Source of the DNA: Desertivibrio insolitus
Lineage (GTDB): Bacteria > Actinomycetota > Actinomycetes > Actinomycetales > Microbacteriaceae
Assembly: GCF_017355965.1 (NCBI RefSeq)
Contig: NZ_JAFIQW010000006.1
Span: forward strand, 1 to 64,000
Reading direction: 5' to 3'
Length of the DNA stretch: 64,000 bases
The notes beneath the pieces are model-generated. The model had not been told where the DNA came from. It searched no databases and was given only the letters and a program-made list of their open reading frames with translations. A program made the translations under genes and the position numbers. This document shows positions 8,933 through 16,512 of the stretch, piece after piece (positions within the stretch are counted from its first letter, which is position 1; every line of letters begins with the position of its first letter).

Positions 8933-9703
8933 ATGACCACTGCGAGCAAGGCCGAGACCCTCAAGGCCCTCCACGAATCCGACTCCATCCTCCAGGTCGT
9001 CAACGTCTGGGACGCGATCAGCGCGAAGGTCGTCGCCGACCTGCCCGAGACGAAGGCGATCGCGACCGCGGGCCACTCGATCGCCGCGAGCCACGGCTAC
9101 GCCGACGGCACGATCCCCGCCGACGTCGCGCTCGCCGCGGTGAAGCGGATCGTCGACGCGACCGACCTGCCCGTGACCGCCGACCTCGACAACGGGTACG
9201 GCACGCCGGGGGAGACGGTGCGCAAGGCGATCCAGCTCGGCGTCGTCGGCGCGAACGTGGAGGACCGCCTCGCCCCGCTCGCCGACTCGGTCGCCGCGGT
9301 GCGCGAGATCGTGCGCGCCGCCGAGGCGGAGGGCGTGGCCTTCCAGCTCAACGCCCGCACCGACGCGATCGTGCGCGGCGGCGACCGCCCGCTCGAGGAG
9401 AGCCTCGACGACGCGATCGAGCGCGGCCGGGCGTTCCTCGCCGAGGGTGCGAGTCTCGTCTTCGTGCCCGGCCCGCTCGACCGGGCGGCGACCGAGCGGC
9501 TCGTCGAGGGCCTCGGCCGCAACAAGCTCAGCGTCATCGGCCTGCCCGGCGCGCTGACCGCCGCGGAGTACGAGGAGCTCGGCGTCGCCCGCATCTCTTA
9601 CGGCCCGCTGACCCAGCGCGTCGCGCTCCGCGCCCTGCAGGAGCTCGCGACCGACCTGTACTCCGGCGGCGTCATCCCCGCCGACACCCCCGCGCTCAAC
9701 TAG
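8933..9703 (+). CDS. isocitrate lyase/PEP mutase-family enzyme
   Basis: A 256-residue TIM-barrel protein of the isocitrate lyase/phosphoenolpyruvate mutase superfamily. It shows the early VVNVWDAISA, the Asp-rich VTADLDNGYG that binds magnesium, ANVEDR in place of the lyase Cys loop, and NARTDAIVRGG. The missing KKCGH motif argues against isocitrate or methylisocitrate lyase; members with this profile are C-C or P-C bond enzymes such as oxaloacetate decarboxylases or carboxyvinyl-phosphonate-type mutases. The exact reaction cannot be set. ATG at 8933 is preceded by GGTCGGAG. It appears to be a single-gene unit followed by a repeat-bearing intergenic region. Confidence 0.8.
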   Translation: MTTASKAETLKALHESDSILQVVNVWDAISAKVVADLPETKAIATAGHSIAASHGYADGTIPADVALAAVKRIVDATDLPVTADLDNGYGTPGETVRKAIQLGVVGANVEDRLAPLADSVAAVREIVRAAEAEGVAFQLNARTDAIVRGGDRPLEESLDDAIERGRAFLAEGASLVFVPGPLDRAATERLVEGLGRNKLSVIGLPGALTAAEYEELGVARISYGPLTQRVALRALQELATDLYSGGVIPADTPALN

Positions 9704-9773
9704 CGGGAGGGGTGACGGATGCCGCGGCTGTCTGCGCCGCGGCATCCGTCGCCCTGCCTCGGGAACCGGGATC

Positions 9774-9794
9774 GGCGGGACTCATGAGTGGCGG
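9774..9794 (+). repeat. CTCATGAG-family palindromic repeat, copy 1
   Basis: GGCGGGACTCATGAGTGGCGG. The 10-bp palindrome ACTCATGAGT is flanked by GCGG on one side and GGC on the other, which gives the element a direction. The same core recurs in at least two other intergenic regions of the window. Confidence 0.7.
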
Positions 9795-9858
9795 GGGCGA
9801 CACGCGGTGCCGCCTCGGCGCGTCGCGACCGTGGCTCGTGACCTTCGCCGGCACCGAC

Positions 9859-9878
9859 CGAACTCATGAGTGGCGGGC
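9859..9878 (+). repeat. CTCATGAG-family palindromic repeat, copy 2
   Basis: GAACTCATGAGTGGCGGG core in the same orientation as the copy about 85 bases upstream. The sequence between the two copies is not itself repeated. Confidence 0.65.
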
Positions 9879-10010
9879 CGACTTGCCGAGCCGGATCGGC
9901 GCGTCGCATCCCTCGCTCGTGATCTCCGCCGCGGTGGCGTGTGGAATACTCGCGACGCACCCCTGTTACATGCGGATGTATAGAACGTCGGATGCGAGGA
10001 AAGGGCGATC

Positions 10011-11060
10011 ATGGCGCGGCATCTCGAACTCGGACTGGACACCTTCGGCGACGTCACCGTCGACGAGCAGGGCCGACGGCAGTCGTACGCCCAGGTGATC
10101 CGCGACGTCGTGGAGCAGGGGGTGCTGGCCGACGAGGTCGGCGTCGACTTCTTCGGCGTGGGGGAGCACCACCGCGACGACTACGCCGTCTCCGCCCCCG
10201 AGACCGTGCTCGCCGCCATCGCGGCCCGCACCTCGCGCATCAAGCTCGGCTCGGCCGTGACCGTGCTCTCGAGCGACGACCCCGTGCGGGTCTTCCAGCG
10301 CTTCGCGACGATCGACGCCATCTCCAACGGGCGGGCGGAGGTCATGCTCGGCCGCGGCTCGTTCACCGAGTCGTTCCCGCTGTTCGGCTTCGAGCTGAGC
10401 GACTACAACGTGCTCTTCGAGGAAAAGCTGCAGCTCTTCGCCGCCCTGCTCGAGGAGGGCCCCGTCACCTGGCAGGGCACCGTGCGCCAGGGCCTGAACG
10501 ACCAGGAGGTCTACCCCAAGACCGAGGGCGGCCGAATCCGCACCTGGGTCGGCGTCGGGGGATCGCCCGAGTCCGTCGTGCGCGCCGCGTCGTACGGGCT
10601 GCCGCTGCTGCTCGCGATCATCGGCGGCGACCCCGTGCGCTTCGCCCCCTACGCCGACCTCTTCCGGCGGGCGCTCGCGCAGCTCGGCAAGGAGCCGCAG
10701 CCGATCGGCGTGCACTCGCCCGGGTTCATCGCCGAGACCGACGAGCAGGCCCGCGAGATCTTCTGGCCGCACTACGCGGAGGCGTTCGGCCGGATCGGCC
10801 GCGAGCGCGGATTCGCCGCTCCGACCCCCGAGAACTACGTGCAGGAGATCGAGCACGGCGCCCTCGTCGTCGGCTCGCCCGAGACCGTCGCGCGCAAGAT
10901 CGCCCGCACCGCGACGGCGCTCGACCTCGACCGCTTCGACCTCAAGTACACGAGCGGTCCCGTGCCGCACGCGCACCTCATGACCTCGATCCGCCTCTAC
11001 GGCGAGCAGGTCATCCCGCGCGTCCGCGAGCTCGTGGCCGAGGCGGCGCCGGCCGCGTAG
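10011..11060 (+). CDS. LLM-class flavin-dependent oxidoreductase
   Basis: A 349-residue member of the bacterial luciferase-like monooxygenase superfamily (TIM barrel using reduced flavin). Family motifs include LGLDTFGD at the N-terminus, FFGVGEHHRDDYAVSAPE, IKLGSAVTVLSSDDPVR, FATIDAISNGR and, near the C-terminus, GSPETVARKI. ATG 10011 has GGAAAGGG just upstream. Members with this profile are usually annotated only as oxidoreductases and need a flavin reductase partner, none of which lies next to it. The substrate is unknown. The alditol oxidase gene follows 27 bases later on the same strand and may be co-transcribed. Confidence 0.85.
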   Translation: MARHLELGLDTFGDVTVDEQGRRQSYAQVIRDVVEQGVLADEVGVDFFGVGEHHRDDYAVSAPETVLAAIAARTSRIKLGSAVTVLSSDDPVRVFQRFATIDAISNGRAEVMLGRGSFTESFPLFGFELSDYNVLFEEKLQLFAALLEEGPVTWQGTVRQGLNDQEVYPKTEGGRIRTWVGVGGSPESVVRAASYGLPLLLAIIGGDPVRFAPYADLFRRALAQLGKEPQPIGVHSPGFIAETDEQAREIFWPHYAEAFGRIGRERGFAAPTPENYVQEIEHGALVVGSPETVARKIARTATALDLDRFDLKYTSGPVPHAHLMTSIRLYGEQVIPRVRELVAEAAPAA

Positions 11061-11087
11061 CCTCCGCCCGCCACCTAGGCTGGCCCG

Positions 11088-12290
11088 GTGGAGACGAACT
11101 GGTCGGGCACCTACACGTTCACGGGGCGCATCGAGCGCCCCGACACCCTCGAGCAGGCGCAGCAGGTCGTGGCGGATGCCGCGCGGCTGCGCCCCCTCGG
11201 CACGAGGCACTCGTTCAACGAGGTGGCCGACGGCGAGGTGCTGCTCGACCTGACGGGACTCCCCGGGGAGCCCGTGCTCGACGAGGCGGCCGGCACGGTG
11301 ACGTTCCCCGGCGGCTTCCGCTACGCCCGCGTCGCCACGTGGCTCGAGGAGCGCGGTTGGGCGCTGCACAACATGGGCTCGCTGCCGCACATCTCGGTCG
11401 CGGGCGCCGTCTCCACCGGCACGCATGGCTCGGGCACCGGCAACGGTTCGCTCGCGACCGCCGTGCGCGGCCTCACGTTCCTCGCGCCCGACGGGTCGCT
11501 GCGGCGCATCGAGGCGGGGGAGGAGGGCTTCCAGGGCTCCGTCGTCGCGCTCGGGGCGCTCGGGCCCGTGGCATCCGTCACCCTCGCGGTCGAGCCGAGC
11601 TACCGCGTGCGGCAGGACGTCTTCACCGACCTGTCGTGGGACGCCGTGCTCGCCGACGTCCAGGGGATCATGGGCGCCGCGTACAGCGTGAGCCTCTTCA
11701 CGAAGTGGACCGACGAGTTCAGCCTGTGGCTCAAGACCCGCCTGCCCGGCGAGGTGTTCGACGCCGCCGCGCTCGGGGCGCACCCGGCGGAGCAGACCAG
11801 CCTCGCCGAGGGCGAGGACAACACCACCAAGCAGGGCGGCGTGCCCGGTGCCTGGAGCGAGCGGCTGCCGCACTTCAGGATCGACAGCACCCCCTCGAAC
11901 GGCGACGAGATCCAGACCGAGTACTGGATCCCGCTCGAGCGGGCCGCCGACGCCCTGCGCGCGGTGCGCGAGCTCGGCCCTCGCCTCGCCGACGCGCTGC
12001 ACATCACCGAGCTGCGCAGCGTCGCCGCCGACGAGCTCTGGCTCTCACCCGGCTACCGCCGCACGTCGCTGTGCGTGCACTTCACGTGGCAGAACAAGCC
12101 GACCGAGGTCGCGGGCCTGGTCCCCGCGGTCGAGGCCGCGCTCGCGCCGTTCGACCCGCGTCCGCACTGGGGCAAGGTGTTCGACCGGCCCGCGAGCTAC
12201 GAGCGCGCCGGCGACTTCCGCGAACTCGCCCGCACGGTCGACCCGCAGGGCAAGTTCCGCAATGGTTTCCTCGAGCGAGTCGGGCTCTAG
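11088..12290 (+). CDS. alditol (xylitol) oxidase-like FAD enzyme
   Basis: A 400-residue oxidase of the vanillyl-alcohol oxidase fold, close in length and motifs to AldO of Streptomyces: RPLGTRHSFN, the covalent-FAD loop STGTHGSGTGNG, the substrate-side LWLSPGYRR, and the C-terminal HWGK. AldO oxidises the terminal hydroxyl of sugar alcohols such as xylitol and sorbitol using oxygen and giving hydrogen peroxide. The N-terminal NWSGTYTF matches the AldO start, supporting the GTG at 11088. No signal peptide is seen, so it is cytoplasmic. Its stop shares the four bases CTAG (12287-12290) with the stop of the converging M56 gene. Confidence 0.88.
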   Translation: METNWSGTYTFTGRIERPDTLEQAQQVVADAARLRPLGTRHSFNEVADGEVLLDLTGLPGEPVLDEAAGTVTFPGGFRYARVATWLEERGWALHNMGSLPHISVAGAVSTGTHGSGTGNGSLATAVRGLTFLAPDGSLRRIEAGEEGFQGSVVALGALGPVASVTLAVEPSYRVRQDVFTDLSWDAVLADVQGIMGAAYSVSLFTKWTDEFSLWLKTRLPGEVFDAAALGAHPAEQTSLAEGEDNTTKQGGVPGAWSERLPHFRIDSTPSNGDEIQTEYWIPLERAADALRAVRELGPRLADALHITELRSVAADELWLSPGYRRTSLCVHFTWQNKPTEVAGLVPAVEAALAPFDPRPHWGKVFDRPASYERAGDFRELARTVDPQGKFRNGFLERVGL

Positions 12291-13246
12291 AGCGCGAGCC
12301 CGCCGATGCCTGCGACCGCGGGCGCGAGCAGCAGCACCGTCGGCACGACGAGCAGCCCCGCGGCTGCCGCGACGACCGCGCCGCGTGCGGGGAACGGCAG
12401 TGCGCGGTGCCCGCCGAGCAGGCGGCGCACCCGCGCCGTGACCTCAGCGGGCGAGGCCTGCTCGACGATGTCGTCGGGCTCGGCCGTCGGGCGCTGCTCG
12501 CCGGCGCCCGCGACGAGCGCGATCGCCGTGGCGAGGGTCTGATCCGGGACCACGCGGCGGGCGCGGTCGTCGGCGAGCATCTCCACGAGCAGCCCCACCT
12601 CGCGGCGCGCCCGCGACGCGATCGGGAACCACGGCAGCGACGCGTTCCAGGCGCGGAAGGCGAGCAGCACGAGGTGATGGCGCTGGTCGAGGTGCGCCTT
12701 CTCGTGCTCGATCACGGCGCGCAACTCGTCGGCGGAGAGCAGGTCGACGAGCCCCGCCGAGAACACGGTCAGCGAGCGCCCGGTGCCGGGCAGGCAGTAC
12801 GCCACCGGGGCGGCGGTGTCCAGCATCCGGCTGCCGGGGCTGTCGGGCACGGGGGAGCTCAGTAGGTCTACGAGGCGGCGGTGCCGCTGGCGCTGACGGC
12901 GGGCGCGGTCGGCGGTGAGGGCGAGGTTCAGCAGCAGGTGCCCGCCGAGCAGCACCGCGCCCGTGAGCGCGAAGACGTGCAGCAGGCTGACGCGGTCGAC
13001 GGTGTCACCCGCGGCGACCCCCGCGAGCCCGAGCAGACCGCCGACGAGGTCGTCGCCGAACGGGATCAGTCCGTAGGTCAGCAGGGCGCCGATCATCGAC
13101 AGGCCTCCCGCGAGCGCGATCGACTGCCACAGCAGCAGCGCGGTCGCGGGCGCACGCGACGGCCACGACGCCGCGGAGAGCGCGAGCGGCACGGGCCACG
13201 CGAGCGCGATCGCGAGCAGCGCGAGGGCGATCGAGGCGGTCAGCAT
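12287..13246 (-). CDS. M56 (BlaR1-like) membrane metallopeptidase
   Basis: A 319-residue integral membrane peptidase. Hydrophobic helices lie near residues 1-25, 35-60, 85-110 and at the C-terminus (about 285-319); the zinc motif HEKAH (HExxH) sits in VIEHEKAHLDQRHH on the cytosolic side. It has no penicillin-binding sensor domain, unlike BlaR1/MecR1 proper. Members paired with BlaI are thought to relieve repression by cleaving the repressor after sensing a membrane or wall signal. It lies 47 bases after the BlaI gene, in the same orientation, so the two form a regulator/anti-repressor unit. The divergent cytochrome bd operon is the likely target (inference). Confidence 0.85.
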   Translation of the reverse strand: MLTASIALALLAIALAWPVPLALSAASWPSRAPATALLLWQSIALAGGLSMIGALLTYGLIPFGDDLVGGLLGLAGVAAGDTVDRVSLLHVFALTGAVLLGGHLLLNLALTADRARRQRQRHRRLVDLLSSPVPDSPGSRMLDTAAPVAYCLPGTGRSLTVFSAGLVDLLSADELRAVIEHEKAHLDQRHHLVLLAFRAWNASLPWFPIASRARREVGLLVEMLADDRARRVVPDQTLATAIALVAGAGEQRPTAEPDDIVEQASPAEVTARVRRLLGGHRALPFPARGAVVAAAAGLLVVPTVLLLAPAVAGIGGLAL

Positions 13247-13293
13247 TTGCGACCATTCCTAGCGGATGCCGCTGAGCGGCGGTCCGCTTCCGC

Positions 13294-13650
13294 TCAGCGA
13301 CCCGACAGCAGGCGGCGCAGGGTCTCGGCCTCGTCCGGGCTGACCTGGCCGACGAAGCGGGCGAGCACGGCCTCGCGGTCGCTCGCGGCTCCGAGCACCT
13401 CGTGCATGAGCTCGGCCATGTGGTCCTCGCGCGACGCGGCGGCGAAGAAGACGTGGGGGCGCGACGAGCGGTCGCGGGCGACGAAGCCCTTGTTCTCGAG
13501 GCGGGTGAGCACCGTGAGCACCGTGGTCGGCGCGAGCTTGGTGCTGCCGGCATCCGCCAGGCGCGTTTGCAGGTCGTAGGCCGAGAGCTTCTCGCCGTCG
13601 GTCCACAGGATCTCCATGACGCTGCGCTCGAGGTCGCCGAGGGTGGCCAT
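13294..13650 (-). CDS. BlaI/MecI/CopY-family repressor
   Basis: A 118-residue winged-helix repressor of the BlaI family, the usual length. The N-terminal part MATLGDLERSVMEILW and the recognition region LAPTTVLTVLTRLENKGFV are typical; the C-terminal third (EDHMAELMHEVLG to LLSGR) is the dimerisation helix region. BlaI dimers bind TAC/GTA-type dyads. An ordered array of GTAGAA/TTCTAC dyads lies 67-149 bases upstream of its start, between it and cydA, so autorepression and control of cydA are both expected. ATG 13650 has AAGGAGA just upstream. Confidence 0.9.
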   Translation of the reverse strand: MATLGDLERSVMEILWTDGEKLSAYDLQTRLADAGSTKLAPTTVLTVLTRLENKGFVARDRSSRPHVFFAAASREDHMAELMHEVLGAASDREAVLARFVGQVSPDEAETLRRLLSGR

Positions 13651-13716
13651 GTCGTCTCCTTCCCGCCGAGTGGGGCATGCGGGAACGCTCCCCGCGGGGT
13701 CAATGGTAGCGCCACT

Positions 13717-13799
13717 TTCTACTGTGCGTAGAAAAACTTCTACACGACGTAGAAATAAGTTCTACACTGGCGTAGAAGAACTTCTACGAGAGCGTAGAA
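13717..13799. promoter_or_regulatory. tandem BlaI-type operator array between blaI-like gene and cydA
   Basis: Four GTAGAA half-sites start at 13728, 13749, 13772 and 13794, about 21-23 bases apart, alternating with four TTCTAC half-sites at 13717, 13738, 13760 and 13782. Read one way this is three dyads GTAGAA-N4/5-TTCTAC (13728-13743, 13749-13765, 13772-13787); read the other, four dyads TTCTAC-N5/6-GTAGAA. The two-turn period places all sites on one face of the helix, suited to cooperative binding of several dimers. The array ends 49 bases before the cydA start. It is AT-rich against its surroundings. Assignment to the adjacent BlaI protein is inferred from position and dyad type. Confidence 0.85.
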
Positions 13800-13848
13800 G
13801 AGCGCCGCGGCACACCGCCACGACGCGGGCTCTGGAGAGAGGAACTCC

Positions 13849-15438
13849 GTGGATCCCGTCGAGATCGCACGCTGGCAGTTCGGCATCACGACCGTCTATC
13901 ACTTCTGGATGGTGCCGTTGACCCTCGGGCTCGGCCCGGTCGTCGCGTTCATGCAGACGATGTGGGTGCGAACGGGGCACGAGCGCTGGCTCCGGATGAC
14001 GAAGTTCTGGGGCAAGCTCTACCTGATCAACTTCATCCTCGGCGTGGCCACCGGTCTCGTGCAGGAGTTCCAGTTCGGCATGGCCTGGAGCGAGTACTCC
14101 CGCTTCGTCGGCGACGTGTTCGGCGCCCCGCTCGCGATGGAGGGGCTGCTCGCCTTCTTCTTCGAGTCGACGTTCCTCGGCCTGTGGATCTTCGGCTGGA
14201 ACCGGCTGCCCAAAAAGCTCCACCTCGCGACGCTCTGGATCGCCGTCGCCGGCAGCGTCGTCTCGGCGTACTTCATCATCGTCGCGAACTCGTGGATGCA
14301 GCACCCCGTCGGTGTCGAGCTCGTCGACGGCCGCCCCGTCATGACCGACATCTGGGCCGTGCTCACGAACAACACTGCGCTGGCCGCGTTCAGCCACGCG
14401 ATCTTCGGCGCCCTCGGCGTCGGCGGGGGCTTCCTGCTCGGCATCGCCTGGTACCAGCTGTGGCAGCGCCGCCGCGACGGCATCGACACCGTGGATGCCG
14501 CGCGCCGCGTCGTCGTGGGCGAGAACCGCGCCATCCCCGGCCGCGACCGGGCCGACCACGACGTCTGGATCCGCTCGCTGCGGGTCGGGGCGCTCGTCGC
14601 CGTCGTCGCCTTCGGCGGCGTGGCCGTCACCGGCGACGTGCAGGGCAAGCTCATGTTCGACCAGCAGCCCATGAAGATGGCCGCAGCCGAGGGTGCGTGC
14701 GAGTCGGGCACGAGCTTCTCGGTGCTGTCGGTCGGCGAGCTCGGCTCGGGGGAGTGCGAGGACATCGAGGGCATCATCGAGATCCCCGGCATGCTCTCCT
14801 TCCTCGCGCACAGCGACTTCGACACCGAGATCCAGGGCATCAAGGACCTCGAGCCCATGTACCAGGAGCTGTACGGCGAGACCCTGCCGGTCGACCCGAA
14901 GTACGGCGAGTACTCCGGCGCGCCCATCGACTACGTGCCGAACCTCGAGATCACCTACTGGGGCTTCCGCCTCATGATCGGGTTCGGCGGTCTGGCCGCC
15001 TTCGCCGCCGCCGTCGCGCTCTGGTTGACCCGCAGGGGCACCGTGCCCGAGTCGGCGTGGATCATGCGCCTCGCCGTGCTCGGCATCCTCGCTCCGTTCG
15101 CCGCGAACTCGGCCGGGTGGATCTTCACCGAGATGGGCCGTCAGCCCTTCGTCGTCGCGCCGAACCCCAACCCCAGCGGCACCGACGGGGTGTTCATGTT
15201 CACCGCGGCCGCGGTCTCGCCCGGGGTGAGCTGGGGCGAGCTGCTGTTCAGCGTCATCTGCCTCACCGCGGTCTACGCGGCCCTCCTCGTCGTCGAGGTG
15301 CTGCTTCTCGTCAAGTACGTGCGCGGCGGCATCGCCTCCGCCATGCCCGAGCTCGCACACGGCGACGACGACGACACCCCTTCCGACGAGCCCGGCGGCG
15401 ACGACCGCCGCAGCGACGTGCTCGCCTTCGCCTACTGA
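13849..15438 (+). CDS. cydA: cytochrome bd ubiquinol/menaquinol oxidase subunit I
   Basis: A 529-residue polytopic protein, full length for CydA. Visible landmarks are YHFWMVPLTLGL with haem-ligand His18, WGKLYLINFILGVATG, EFQFGMAWSEYS, FGAPLAMEGLLAFF, ANSWMQHP, the second haem His in AAFSHAIFGAL, FRLMIGFGG with the haem b558 Met, and GRQPF. The Q-loop is of the short type and contains two Cys (GACESGT and GECED). Cytochrome bd oxidises quinol and reduces oxygen with high affinity; actinobacteria use menaquinol. GTG 13849 has GAGAGAGGA upstream. It heads the cydA-cydB-cydDC operon downstream of the operator array. Confidence 0.96.
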   Translation: MDPVEIARWQFGITTVYHFWMVPLTLGLGPVVAFMQTMWVRTGHERWLRMTKFWGKLYLINFILGVATGLVQEFQFGMAWSEYSRFVGDVFGAPLAMEGLLAFFFESTFLGLWIFGWNRLPKKLHLATLWIAVAGSVVSAYFIIVANSWMQHPVGVELVDGRPVMTDIWAVLTNNTALAAFSHAIFGALGVGGGFLLGIAWYQLWQRRRDGIDTVDAARRVVVGENRAIPGRDRADHDVWIRSLRVGALVAVVAFGGVAVTGDVQGKLMFDQQPMKMAAAEGACESGTSFSVLSVGELGSGECEDIEGIIEIPGMLSFLAHSDFDTEIQGIKDLEPMYQELYGETLPVDPKYGEYSGAPIDYVPNLEITYWGFRLMIGFGGLAAFAAAVALWLTRRGTVPESAWIMRLAVLGILAPFAANSAGWIFTEMGRQPFVVAPNPNPSGTDGVFMFTAAAVSPGVSWGELLFSVICLTAVYAALLVVEVLLLVKYVRGGIASAMPELAHGDDDDTPSDEPGGDDRRSDVLAFAY

Positions 15439-15456
15439 CATCCGGGAGCGGACCAA

Positions 15457-16512
15457 ATGACCGAGATCCTGCCCACCCTCTGGTTCGTCGCCATCGGCGC
15501 GCTGTGGGTCGGCTTCCTCCTGCTCGAGGGCTTCGACTTCGGCGTCGGGATGCACCTGCTGTTCTCGACCCGGACACCGGCTGAGCGCCGGCTCATGCTC
15601 AACACGATCGGCCCCGTCTGGGACGGCAACGAGGTGTGGCTCATCACGGCGGGCGCGGCGACGTTCGCGGCCTTCCCGTTCTGGTACGCCTCGCTGTTCT
15701 CGGCCCTCTACCTGCCGCTCGTCTTCGTGCTGCTCGGCCTGATCTTCCGTGCCGTCGCGATCGAGTACCGCGGCAAGGGGCACACCGAGCGCTGGGTGCG
15801 CGGCTGGGACCGCGCGATCGGCCTCGGCTCCCTCGTCGCCGCGTTCGGCGTCGGGGCGGCCCTCGGCCTCACCACGACGGGGCTGCCGCTCGACGCGAAC
15901 GGCGACCGCGTCGGCGGGGCGTTCGCCTGGTTCAACGGCTGGGCCGTGCTCGGCGGGCTCGCCGTCGTCGGCTTCTGCCTCGTGCACGGCGCCGCGTTCC
16001 TCGCGCTCAAGACCGAGGGGCCGGTGCGCGAGCGCGCCCGCCGCTTCGTCGTGCGCTGGGCCGTGCCCGCGCTCGCGCCGCTCGTCGTCTGGGTGCTGGC
16101 GGTGCAGTTCGACGGCGGCAAGCTCTGGACGCTCTTGCCGCTCGGTGTCGCCGTCGTCGCGCTCGTCGCCGGATGGCTCGGGGCCCGGGCCGGCCGCGAG
16201 GGGCGCGCGTTCGCGGGCATCGCGACCTTCCTCGTCGCCGGCGCGCTGACCCTGTTCGGGTCGGTCTACCCGACGGTGCTGCCCTCGACGCTCGATCCCG
16301 CGTTCGACCTCACGGTCTTCAACGCCTCGAGCGGCGGGTACACCCTCGGTGTGATGAGCGTCGTCGCCCTGATCGGGCTGCCTCTGGTGCTCGCGTACCA
16401 GGCGTGGACGTACTGGGTCTTCCGCAAGCGCCTGCACGCCGACCAGATTCCCGGCGCGCACGCCGTGCTGCCGGCGGTGCTGCAGCGCAAGCTCGCCCAG
16501 GCCGAGAAGTGA
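15457..16512 (+). CDS. cydB: cytochrome bd oxidase subunit II
   Basis: A 351-residue membrane protein with the CydB landmarks: LWFVAIGALWVGFLLLEGFD, FGVGMHLLF, NTIGPVWDGNEVWLI near residues 50-63, FPFWYASLFSALYLPL, and a C-terminal helix before WTYWVFRKR. CydB pairs with CydA to form the bd oxidase core. It starts 18 bases after cydA, and its TGA overlaps the GTG start of cydDC (GTGA at 16509-16512), so synthesis of the exporter needed for oxidase assembly is coupled to it. Confidence 0.96.
   Translation: MTEILPTLWFVAIGALWVGFLLLEGFDFGVGMHLLFSTRTPAERRLMLNTIGPVWDGNEVWLITAGAATFAAFPFWYASLFSALYLPLVFVLLGLIFRAVAIEYRGKGHTERWVRGWDRAIGLGSLVAAFGVGAALGLTTTGLPLDANGDRVGGAFAWFNGWAVLGGLAVVGFCLVHGAAFLALKTEGPVRERARRFVVRWAVPALAPLVVWVLAVQFDGGKLWTLLPLGVAVVALVAGWLGARAGREGRAFAGIATFLVAGALTLFGSVYPTVLPSTLDPAFDLTVFNASSGGYTLGVMSVVALIGLPLVLAYQAWTYWVFRKRLHADQIPGAHAVLPAVLQRKLAQAEK

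Larger units (their letters stand above)
9704..10010. other. repeat-bearing intergenic region
   Basis: About 307 bases without a gene. The first part has the paired sequence CGGATGCCGCGGC and its reverse complement GCCGCGGCATCCG (about 9716-9749), able to form a hairpin after the PEP mutase-family gene. Two copies of the CTCATGAG repeat follow (about 9774-9794 and 9859-9878). The last 60 bases should contain the promoter of the LLM oxidoreductase gene; a TATAGA-like -10 occurs near 9978, but I cannot support a -35. Confidence 0.6.

Noticed and set aside
8933-9703. Isocitrate or methylisocitrate lyase
   Set aside because: The lyase active-site Cys motif (KKCGH type) is absent; ANVEDR occupies the region.
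12287-13650. Beta-lactam resistance regulator pair
   Set aside because: The M56 protein has no penicillin-binding sensor domain and no beta-lactamase or penicillin-binding protein gene is next to it; the operators face cydA.
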